The translations under genes were made by a program, and so were the position numbers. 64,000 bases of DNA from positions 172,401-236,400 of the forward strand of contig JAQMWT010000356.1 in NCBI GenBank assembly GCA_029834535.1, read 5' to 3'. The notes beneath the pieces are model-generated. The model saw nothing but the letters and a program-made list of their open reading frames with translations. It ran no database searches and was not told the origin of the DNA. The stretch is from Chrysophaeum taylorii (Eukaryota > Sar > Pelagophyceae > Pelagomonadales > Pelagomonadaceae). Position 1 is the first letter of the stretch, and each line of letters starts with the position of its first letter. This document shows, one piece after another, positions 1 through 8,509 of the stretch.

Positions 1-51
1 ACGAGAGACACAACCTGAAATTCAGACCCGGCAGCGGCGCGAAGCTAATAC

Positions 52-77
52 GAAGGAAGGAAGGAAGGAAGGAAGGC
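52..77. repeat. (AAGG)n microsatellite
   Basis: About six uninterrupted AAGG units. It is one of many tetranucleotide arrays in the window, nearly all outside coding sequence. Confidence 0.9.
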
Positions 78-189
78 TGCCCCCCTGCTATAATAGCAAC
101 AGGGCCTTCTTGTTGTTGGACGCTAAGCAGTGTAATATTATTTTACGAGAAGAGGTGTTGCATTTTTATTAGCGTTTCTTTTTTGTTTG

Positions 190-563
190 TTTGTTTGTGC
201 CCTGATCGCCGACTGCGGTTGCGATGGAGGACGGTGCCTCATGAATCCTGAGCCTTGCGAGGGCATCCGCCCTCCCGGCGTAGGTTGGCACCTATTCGCC
301 TCCCGGGCGGGCCGGTTGGCAGCCGGAACGTTCGCAGTGGGACGGGGTATGGCCGGGGGGCGAAGACGGAAGGTTATCGACGAGTTGGTTGTCAGTCACA
401 TCGCGGTCTCCTCGTCGCATGGCGACAAGCTTGATGGTCACTCTCCGCCGACCGACCTTTCGGCGCTCCTCGTCTACAGGCCCGTGATTCCGGACTGGCT
501 CCTGTCGGTCCGGCCTGGCTCCCATGCTCGGGAGAGGTCTGAAGTTAGTTAGTTAGTTAGTTG
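190..563 (+). repeat. Dispersed repeat family A, copy 1
   Basis: This segment shares long near-identical stretches with 56391-56562 and 58958-59109 (the block around GATGGAGGACGGTGCCTCA through GGGCGAAGACGGAAGGTTA). It also shares its end with 35600-35925 (the block ending CATGCTCGGGAGAGGTCT followed by TTAG repeats). The copy is bracketed by a (TTTG)n array at 181-198 and a (TTAG)n array at 543-563. An open frame of about 120 codons crosses it, but only the stretch reading PPGVGWHLFASRAGRL is kept between copies, so coding status is doubtful. No known transposon domain is recognisable. Confidence 0.75.
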
Positions 564-2375
564 TTTGTGACGTCTCTCCAAGAAAAGACGCAGTGACTTG
601 GGCGTCATCATCAGGCTGGTTCTGGCGGTGGTTCCTGGGTCGGTACTCTGTGAGGCGACGCGGTGGACACACACAAAACACGCGCGCCCGCTCCAGAAGA
701 GGGACCTGCGGACAGACAGACAGACAAACAACCCAGGCGTTTTGTCGTCGAGATTTTTCCCCAAGAGGATGACGACGACGTTCGGCGAAGCAATACGAGA
801 AACCCATCACGCAGTCGACCCGATCTTATAAGCTCTCTTTCTGGAGTGACGACGCTTCGGCGGTTTGTGGAGGTTCAACAGAACATGAAGACGAGAAAGG
901 TGATTTGGGCGAAGATGAAGACGGGCGACCAACAACGTTCACATACCGTCGGAAACACGTTCGTTCCGGATGGATGGCGCTCGGGAGATGGATCATCGCC
1001 GCCACGCTCGAAATGAATGAAAAGGTCGCCCGACGCTCGCCCTGGACTGTTTCATTCGTGCGGAGGACCGACGTCGGGCCGCAGAGAGACAGGAAGTCGA
1101 CCAGTCCTGCAAAGTCATAATCGCATGTACAAGATGGTGAAGCAGCAGCAGAGTAGTCGAGTAATAACTCTGTCGCGCCGTCGTCAAAGTGAGATGTGTG
1201 CACGTAGTTAAGCGACTCGGAAGAATCCAAGGCGCCGCCGACATCAGCGACGCGCGTGGTCGGGGACGACATTGACACTCCCAGGCAGCACCAAAGCGCG
1301 CTGTCTGTCGGGTGGCTAATAATTGCGCCATGCGGAACTTTAAGTTTGTTATTCCGGCAGAGCTATCCCCAAGTTTGCCGTTGATGGGCTTTCGTGCGAT
1401 GCCATATTTTTTTTTTACTGGGTACCCCTCCGCTTTGCAATTTCCCCTTTTTTCCGCAAAATGGTGGTGGTGGATACAAGAGCCTGGGACTTGCCATGAA
1501 TACCATTGCCGCTGGAACCCTCTCTCCTTCACCACCGAGTCGTATTGCTTCAACCGCCCTTGTCGTTTTGGAGCTTGATCCCCCCCTGCTGCTTCTCTAA
1601 GCGTTTCTGCATATCCCTGTCTTCGTTGGCCTCCTTGCTCTCTGCTTTGTCGTCCTCAGCGGTCCTCTGTTGTCTTATCTTCTTTTTTTCTCTTCCTCCC
1701 TCCGAGCGATCATCGATTCTGGCTCTCCGAGCCTGAGTTGTTAACCACAAAAAAATCTCATTTTTGCTCCTGCTTTTTCCTTGTTTCCCTCTGCGATGCT
1801 CGCTCGCTCGCTCGCTCGCTCACAGGAAGTAAGTTGCCAGCCTTCGTCCAGCAGCAACAAGAGACTGTGGGACCTTCCTGTGAGCGAGCGAGCGAGCGAG
1901 CGACAATAATGGTGGCTTGCGCATCTCTGGACAAAAATAAAAGTGGACCATCAATGAATTATGAAGCGCGCGCCGGGTGTATTGACAAGCTACCGGCGGC
2001 GCCAGGAGTTTTTCTTCGCGATGTCGGTCGCGAGGAATATATATCCTCTAGTTTGCCGTCGTCGTCGTCGTCGGGATTCAGGTTTTCCAATGGCCGTTTC
2101 GTACAACAATCTGGAGCCAAAGACCGGTCGCTGCCAACATTGGGTGTCCGCGCTAATGACGGACGGCCCTTATTCTCTGCGTGTAGTTCTATCTATATCT
2201 AATAAGCCGCGGGCGTCGTTTTGGTGTGCTGATGGATGGTTGAGACATCCGCAGTCGCTCCACATATTATTCCTGGAGTTTTCCCCGAAGGAATATATCC
2301 CTGGTGTGATCTCGAGAAACCTCGTCGTCGTCGTCGGTTGAGGCTAAGCCTGAAGTTGCAGCCAGGTCAGCGATC
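564..2375. other. Region without a firm gene
   Basis: No open frame here has convincing homology. The best is a minus-strand frame from an ATG at 1272 to 826 (about 148 codons), which is not recognised and is cysteine- and serine-rich. The region holds an (ACAG)n array near 711-728 and the long inverted repeat listed separately at 1801-1902. It ends with the 5' flank of the PsbQ-like gene. Confidence 0.5.
1801..1902. repeat. Perfect inverted repeat, 29-nt arms, 44-nt loop
   Basis: The left arm (1801-1829) is (CGCT)n followed by CACAGGAAG. The right arm (1874-1902) is its exact reverse complement, CTTCCTGTG followed by (AGCG)n. The non-repetitive 9 nt at the loop-proximal end also match, so this is not simply two facing microsatellites. 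An RNA or single-stranded DNA copy would form a 29-bp stem. Confidence 0.85.
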
Positions 2376-2957
2376 ATGACGCTGGTGTCACTCGCGGTGG
2401 TGGTCGTCTCGTGTGCCGACGCGCTCGCCTTTGGCGGCGGCGGCGGCGGCGGCGGCGTAAGCCGGCAACAGGTGCTCCAGGGCGTGTTGGTGCAGCCCGT
2501 GTTGGTGCAGCCCGCGTTGGCGTACGAGGGTATTTATGGGATGGAGATCGTGAAAGCGAAGGACGCCGTGATCGACGAGGAGGCCCTGGGGTCGAGCGAA
2601 GTGAAGGCGGCGTTGAAAGACCTGAAGAGTCTGTCGGCGAGCGTCAAGCAGCTCCGGATGGACGTGGCCTCGGACGCGCAGTACGATGTGACCAAGGTGT
2701 TGCGGGCCGAGTTCGATCCGACGAAGGTTCGCGACACTTTCAACAAGCTCAACGTCCTCTTCGACAAGGACACCCAAAAAGGAACAGACCGACTCCAGCG
2801 CGGTATTCTCCAGGACCTCGTCGAGGTCGACACCAACGCGAAGATCGTCCCGGGCAAGGGACGGTCCCCGAAAAAGCTCGCGGCCGTAAACGAAAAGCTC
2901 CTCAAACTCGAGACAACCTTTACCAAGCTTGAAGAGTACTTTGGCTCCGCTATGTAA
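2376..2957 (+). CDS. Predicted thylakoid-lumen protein, PsbQ-like
   Basis: A 193-residue protein from the first ATG. The N-terminus (residues 1-19) is a hydrophobic signal peptide ending ADALAF, the ochrophyte plastid cleavage motif. After a polyglycine run (GGC repeat) comes a second hydrophobic stretch ending QPALA before YEG, typical of a lumen-transfer signal. The mature part (about 145 residues) is helical with regularly spaced Lys/Asp, matching the four-helix-bundle look of PsbQ, PsbQ' or diatom Psb31, which stabilise the oxygen-evolving side of photosystem II. Lumen targeting is better supported than exact family membership. The stop lies 30 bp from the stop of the convergent coiled-coil gene. 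Confidence 0.7.
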   Translation: MTLVSLAVVVVSCADALAFGGGGGGGGVSRQQVLQGVLVQPVLVQPALAYEGIYGMEIVKAKDAVIDEEALGSSEVKAALKDLKSLSASVKQLRMDVASDAQYDVTKVLRAEFDPTKVRDTFNKLNVLFDKDTQKGTDRLQRGILQDLVEVDTNAKIVPGKGRSPKKLAAVNEKLLKLETTFTKLEEYFGSAM

Positions 2958-2987
2958 AAAAAGGACAACACATCTGCGGCGGTAGAT

Positions 2988-4412
2988 TTAGGCGAGAGGG
3001 GCGGAGTCGTCGAGGACGAGGAGGTCGGGGAGCGCGGCGGAAGCCGGGGGCGGGGCGTCGATGATCGCGTCGAGCGTCGTGTACTTGTTGGTGATGCGCA
3101 TCGTGTCGACGGCCGCACGTATCTTGGACTTGCGGAGGAAGGCCTCGTGGGCAATGTGCTTGCGCTGGGTGATGAGCTTGGCGCGCGTTAGCTCGAGGAG
3201 CGTCGAGCGGTCGGCGTCGAATTGGAGTTTGCGGAGGATTTTGAGACGGTGGAAGTCGTCTTTCCGTCGAATGCGCGCGACGTTGTCGAGGCGAGCCTCC
3301 TTTTCGAGGTCGCTGTCGAGCTTGTGCAGAACGAGCTGGCGCTGGCGTTCTTTCGCGATCTCGGCGAAGTAGGCCTCGCGGCGGCGCCGGCTTTTGACTA
3401 TCTCGTCGCGTTTCTCCCGACTCGCTCGCACAGCCTCCTCCAACCGCGCCCGACGTTCCTTGTCCTTAGCCAGTTTGGCTTGGTGCTGCATCTCGGCCTT
3501 AATCTTCATCTCGTCGTTCTTTTCCTTAGTTCGCGCGGAGGCCTCGTCCCGTCGCTTCTCGAACGCTTCTCTTTCCTTCTGTCGACGCGCGCGATGATGC
3601 TCGAGCGCTTTTGCGATCCGAAGCGTCGCCTTCTCGCGCGCCGCCTCGACCTGGCGCTTCTTCTCCTCGGCCTTCTTCTCCAGCTGCTCCCGGAGCCGCC
3701 GTTCTCTCTCTACGATTTTGTTCCGCGACTCGACCGCGCGCGCTTCTATCTTCTCCAAAGCCTCTCGCGACCGCGCGTCCCTCTCGGCAACCTTCTGCGC
3801 TCGTTCGGCCTCCCTCTTCCGCATCAGCATCTCCTGCGCCTGCCGCTTCTGGACCTCCTCGGTCTTCCGCTTCTCCTCTCTCTCCCTTTCCTTGGTCGCG
3901 ACCTCGGCCGCGCGACGACTCTCAGATTCGACCTGCTCCTTCGCTCTTCGCATCCGCTCCCGCTCGCGCTCTTCGGTTTTGGCCCTCGACTCCTTCAGCT
4001 GCGCCTCGTGCGCCAGGGCCCGCTCTTTTGCATCTATCTGGTCTTTCACGAGCCGCGCCTGGAGTCGCGACGTCCGCTCCTCCGCCTCCACCATACGCTC
4101 CACCTCGCGCGCTTGCCGCCGCTTGGCCGCCTCCAACCGCTTGGCCTCGTTCTCGAGCATCGTCGACGAGTTCACCGCGATGTCCGCGAGGCTCCGCGAC
4201 CGCTCCGGCGCCTTGCCTCGCGACTTGGCGACCATCTCCAGCCGTTCTCGCCGCCGTCGCTCCCAAAATTCGCGCTTCCGTTCCACCAACTCGGCCGACA
4301 AACCCGGCCCCTCCAACGCGCTCCGCGGCTTTGGCTCGAGGTCCGCCGCCACGATCCCGTTCTCCAGCAACGCCTCCAAGGTCCGCGGACTCTTCAGGTC
4401 GACCTCCTCCAT
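2988..4412 (-). CDS. Long coiled-coil protein, function unknown
   Basis: A 474-residue protein with an ATG at 4412. Residues from about 65 to 430 are almost continuous charged helix (Glu/Arg/Lys/Ala heptads), which predicts a long coiled coil of the kind seen in cytoskeletal or axonemal proteins. The short N-terminal part (EEVDLKSPRTLEALLENGIV) and the C-terminal tail (rich in Pro/Ala, ending DDSAPLA) are not coiled coil. No catalytic domain or transmembrane segment is visible. A role on microtubules or basal bodies would be a guess from composition only. The gene is convergent with the PsbQ-like gene. Confidence 0.75.
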   Translation of the reverse strand: MEEVDLKSPRTLEALLENGIVAADLEPKPRSALEGPGLSAELVERKREFWERRRRERLEMVAKSRGKAPERSRSLADIAVNSSTMLENEAKRLEAAKRRQAREVERMVEAEERTSRLQARLVKDQIDAKERALAHEAQLKESRAKTEERERERMRRAKEQVESESRRAAEVATKEREREEKRKTEEVQKRQAQEMLMRKREAERAQKVAERDARSREALEKIEARAVESRNKIVERERRLREQLEKKAEEKKRQVEAAREKATLRIAKALEHHRARRQKEREAFEKRRDEASARTKEKNDEMKIKAEMQHQAKLAKDKERRARLEEAVRASREKRDEIVKSRRRREAYFAEIAKERQRQLVLHKLDSDLEKEARLDNVARIRRKDDFHRLKILRKLQFDADRSTLLELTRAKLITQRKHIAHEAFLRKSKIRAAVDTMRITNKYTTLDAIIDAPPPASAALPDLLVLDDSAPLA

Positions 4413-7128
4413 TCTTAGATACCGTATCCTTAAAAGTCGTCCTAGATCCTAGATAGGGGGGGCCGGCTCCGCCGCCGGATATATCTGTGTCCGTTGGGGA
4501 AAGGAAGGAAAAAAAAAGTGCCGCTCCACTGAGAGCTTTTACGGAAGAGCGACCGACCGAACGCATCACGAAGAAAAGCATCACGGGACTCGACGGCAAC
4601 CTTCACTTTATTAGCTCTCGCAGGCGAGACTTCGCGCCAATTGGGCGGTCCGGTGCAAGCGCTATCCTCGCGCTCGCGCCGACTCTTGGGCATCTCGAGA
4701 CGCGAATTCGGTCGGACGATGAGACGGCGTGTCACGACCATTCGAGCGAGCGGTCAAAGAGGGGCTGCCCAGGGGAAGACGAGTTACGACCGACCACCCC
4801 GGGATGCGATGCGATGCGATGCGATGCGTGGCCTTTTCGTCGGCAGGAGCGCAGGCAGAAGGAGAACAATGGTCCTTCGGCGGCACGCGTAGAGGTGCGG
4901 AGCCGCGAGCGACCAAATTTTCAACCTCCTCGACCACCCGTTGCACGCGCAGCCCGCGGGTCCTCTATTTTTTTCGGTAGCGAGTAGCACAGAAGGTCTC
5001 GAAGCGAAGAAGGAGCGCTGTCGTTGCCGAGCACGAGACGGAGATGTCCCACGCCGACGCCTTCGCGAGAGAGGAGGCAATGGCTAGTAACGGAGACGCG
5101 CGGACGGCCGCCGAGAGGAAGCACGAGCAGAGAGGACCGGGACAAACGCGGCACTTTGAGAGGAGCGGTCCTGATCGAGTGCCACGATGATGCCGTAAAG
5201 GAGAAGCAGCGCGGGAAGGAAGGATATGGCGAAAAGCGCGATAGACAAGTTAGAGGCGGCGAAGGAAGATGATAAGGCGGGAACGAACGAAGGAGTTGAG
5301 CAGTATGACCCTTTGACAAAAGCTCTGCCGACGACTCGAGGACCGCCACGCTGCGATTTATCGCAGCGCGAAGCGCACTCGAACTCGCCGCTTCCAAGAG
5401 GAATCTGACCTCTTCATCGCGCTCAAGAGGTCATCGGCACCTTATAGGCCCCACGGCGTCATCTACTACAAGCTCATCATATCCTTCGAATTCTTTGCCA
5501 CCACCTCTCTCGGCGACTGGTCTCCATTCTCAAAAAAAACGTCGCGAATCGACGCGCAAGTTATTCGAGACTTGCCCGGACGACCAACAGATCGTGGCGG
5601 CAGCTGAGAGCCGTGCGACGTGTCCTCCGTGGAGGCCTACGCCGAGTTTATCAGACTGTCGGTCGAAGATCTTTGAAGTCGCTGTCGCGACTCTACTACG
5701 ATGTTCGACTTGGCGTGGACGACAATCCCCGGAGAGAGCACGCATGCCCCTCCGGGTAATCCAAGCCCGGGGCTGCATCCGCGCCTTCGAGAATAGACCT
5801 AACGGCGGCCAAGAAGACATCGAGCCCCACCGAGGCTTGCGACGGTGATGATGATGCTCCGTACTTCTCGTGCCTGGCAACAACAAGACGTAGCGCAGTT
5901 GTTGCGGATGAAGAAGCCGCGAATTTTGTACAGCATCGGCATGTGGAGAACCTCAAGCCGGAGTCCTACCCTACACGCGTCCAGGGGCCGGTACCGCCGA
6001 GAACGTGGCCTTTTCAGCCCCGCATTTTACGGGTCGGAAGAAGCGGCGGAGGCAACGATCGGATCGTCGCTCGCGACTGACGCGGCGTTGGTTGTTGGCA
6101 ATCGGGGCTTAGGGGCCTCGGCGTCATTGAGACGATCTCGAGTTATTAGTTCAAAGACGGACGCCAGATTAAAGATAGGGCCCGAAAGTACGATGACGGC
6201 TGAGGCGTATTGTCCAACGGTGATGACGACGACGGGGACGAGGAGATCGACGGGGAAAACGAGAAGGGGTTTAGGAATGCGGATGCACCTCAAGTTCGAC
6301 GCAAGCTACGTGGCGACGACCATCCTGGAACTCCATACCGTTCTGCCGTTTATAACCTATTATGCCCCCGTCTTTCGTGGCAGCAAATGACGAACCCACA
6401 ACCCCCCGACGAACTAGATCCAGAGTGGAATTAGGGTGTTAAAAAAATCCGGCGGGCCATTATTTTCTTCGCAACGCGGGACTACCACCTTTTTTTCATC
6501 GTACTCCCGATGTACGGTAATACTACCAGTGGTCCACTCGAAACGGACAATGGTGGTTGCCGCCGGCGGATGAGTTCGCGGGGGTCTTCTACGGCACTTC
6601 TTTTTCTCAGGGCAGCTACAAGATCCCCAGCAGCAGTAGGGTGTCGACACGTCCTGGAGGGCGGAGGTGCAAAAAAACTCGAGCGTCGGTCCGTGCCAGC
6701 TCTCAAAAAAAACCTTTTTTTGATCAAATTCTCTCGAAAGCCAGCCAGCCAGCCAGCCAGATTTCGAAATGGCGGGATGCAACAAAAATGGTTGTACCTG
6801 CTTGCAGAGGCTCGACGACGACGACGACGACGCCACGCGTCTAACTGAGCCTCGCGCCGAGATCGTGCTCGTAGCACCGGCGGCCAAAGGACGGGCGCCA
6901 CCCACCACGTCCGTGGATGCCAATAGATATCTGATAGGGCCAATCAAACTATAACTCGGAGAAGATTTTGCTGCAAATCTCGTAGGTGACCAACCGGCTC
7001 CGGGTCCCAAAAAAGAACTATGCTACGAGACTGACTGAGCGTTGTTGTTGTTGTTCGAGTCGCGATTGCGTCGCAGGGCTCCCTCCCTCCCTCCCTCCCT
7101 CCCTCCCTCCATGAGAGAGTGTTACCCC
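4413..7128. other. Gene-poor interval with decayed coding-like segments
   Basis: No intact gene is seen. Microsatellites include (GATGC)n near 4804-4828, (AGCC)n near 6738-6760 and (CTCC)n at 7081-7111. Two stretches read like protein but are interrupted. One is about 5765-6079 (plus strand, with a segment reading NFVQHRHVENLKPESYPTR). The other is 6210-6434 (74 codons, with RRKLRGDDHPGTPYRSAVYN). They may be remnants of one old element or gene. I do not recognise the family. Confidence 0.4.
7081..7111. repeat. (CTCC)n microsatellite 3' of ALG14
   Basis: About seven and a half CTCC units just beyond the stop codon of the minus-strand ALG14 gene, so within its probable 3' untranslated region. 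Confidence 0.9.
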
Positions 7129-7692
7129 TTAGCAGATTCGACCGAGGTATTCGGCTTTGGGATATTTGCGGAGGAGACTCGGCCAATGGACGATAAACCG
7201 GCTTGATATTGGATAGAGAATTTTGCCCGTGACCGAGAGGTCCCTGACGCGACACCAGGACTCGCAGAAGATGAGCCTCGCGCCCGCAAAGCGAGCGACG
7301 AGGCAGATCGGCACGCAAGTCCCTGGTCCGTTGGCGAGGACGAGATCTGGACGGGTAGTCGCAACAACACGAACTGACGCGACGAGGGCCCCCCAAGCCG
7401 TCAGGACGGTCGAGGCCCAGGGCTGGTGGACCTCGCGGGCCCTCGGGATGCGGATCCACGGCCCACGCAGCGCTGAGGACGCCTCGAATTTCGCTTGAGA
7501 TGTCGTGTCGGTGTCTGCGGCGACCAAGGTGACATCATAGCCCCTCAGCGCTTGCGTCAGCCGCAGCATCTCGGCCGCATGCCCTCCGCTCCCGATGATC
7601 ACGAGCGTCCTGCGACTTTGCCGCCGTGATGTGGCAGCAAGACAACAAAGGAGTCCTCCTCCAAGCACCAGCAGCACCAGGAGCCACAACAT
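7129..7692 (-). CDS. ALG14: UDP-GlcNAc transferase subunit ALG14
   Basis: A 187-residue protein starting at the ATG at 7692. Alg14 is the ER membrane anchor that recruits Alg13 to form the enzyme adding the second GlcNAc to dolichol-PP-GlcNAc in N-glycan assembly. The sequence shows a single N-terminal transmembrane helix (residues 1-20), the nucleotide-sugar fold signature IIGSGGHAAEML (32-43), NGPGTCVPIC (121-130), and the family's C-terminal block with ESWCRVRDLSVTGKILYP (144-161) and HWPSLLRKYPKAEYLGRI. Length matches the family. It diverges from the HMG-box gene across 87 bp of (AAAC)n/(TAAC)n repeats. Confidence 0.95.
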   Translation of the reverse strand: MLWLLVLLVLGGGLLCCLAATSRRQSRRTLVIIGSGGHAAEMLRLTQALRGYDVTLVAADTDTTSQAKFEASSALRGPWIRIPRAREVHQPWASTVLTAWGALVASVRVVATTRPDLVLANGPGTCVPICLVARFAGARLIFCESWCRVRDLSVTGKILYPISSRFIVHWPSLLRKYPKAEYLGRIC

Positions 7693-7779
7693 AACCCTTG
7701 GGTCGTTTGAACAAACAAACAAACAAACTAACTAACTAACAAAGCCCTTGGTTTGAAGGCAAGCACGACGGCGGCGGTT
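7693..7779. promoter_or_regulatory. Short divergent intergenic region, ALG14 / HMG-box gene
   Basis: Only 87 bp separate the two start codons, so both promoters must lie here or overlap the genes. The interval is dominated by (AAAC)n then (TAAC)n at 7709-7740. No TATA box is evident. A shared bidirectional promoter is inferred from geometry only. Confidence 0.4.
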
Positions 7780-8369
7780 ATGAGCGAGGAGATATCGGAC
7801 GAAAGAAAGAACAAGCCGGTGCAGGTGGGCGCTATCGTGGCGGAGCTCGGGGTTCTGTTCGAGGAGGTGTCCGAGGTTTTTAAAAGGCACGCCGAGACGT
7901 TTAAAGCGCTTGCGACAGGAACAGAAAAGAACAGAAAGCGACGGACGCCATGGGTTGAGACGGGGTATCAGCGGTTCATGAGCAAGCGCCGGGAGGAATT
8001 CAAGACGACGGGGCAAGTTAAGGGTCGCGAGATCATGAGGGTCGCGGCGCAGGAGTGGAACTCGATGACGGAGGCCGAGAAGTCGGTGTACAACACGGCT
8101 GCTAAGGAGGCCAGGGATACGGACGTCAAAGACGAGCCGCCGCCGCCGATCCCCAAGGAAGAAGAGGAGGAGGAGGAGGCGCCGCCGCCGCCGCCGCCGC
8201 CGTCGGCGCTGTTGCCGGCGGCGGCAGCCCCCCCCCCCCAGAAGGAGGAAAAGAAGAAGAAAAAGAAGAAAAAGGAAGCCGAAGAGGACACCAGCGCTAC
8301 CACCCCGAAAAAAAAGAAAAAGAAAAAGGATAAGAGCACCCCAGTTTCAGCAGCAGCAGCAGCAGGAGG

Positions 8370-8400
<31 letters not shown>

Positions 8401-8403
8401 TGA
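7780..8403 (+). CDS. HMG-box protein with low-complexity basic/acidic tail
   Basis: A 207-residue protein from the ATG at 7780. Residues about 55-110 form one HMG box (PWVETGYQRFMSKRREEF, then VAAQEWNSMTEAEKSVY), a DNA-bending domain of chromatin proteins. The tail is extreme low complexity: Pro runs, Glu runs, two Lys-rich blocks that could act as nuclear localisation signals, and a C-terminal poly-Thr run encoded by (ACA)n. A nuclear architectural role is inferred. The stop is 106 bp from the stop of the convergent WD40 gene, across a (CCT)n array. Confidence 0.85.
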
Positions 8404-8509
8404 GCAGCAGCCAGCGGCGGCGGCCGGCCGCCGCGCCGCGCCGCGCCGCGCTCCAGGGTAGGTACTATTATTAATTTCAGTCCCCCTCCTCCTCCTCCTC
8501 CTCCTCCTT

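Noticed and set aside
3222-4418. A 398-codon plus-strand frame opposite the coiled-coil gene
   Set aside because: Antisense shadow of a repetitive Glu/Arg-coding strand giving Leu/Arg-rich nonsense; the minus-strand protein is clearly better.
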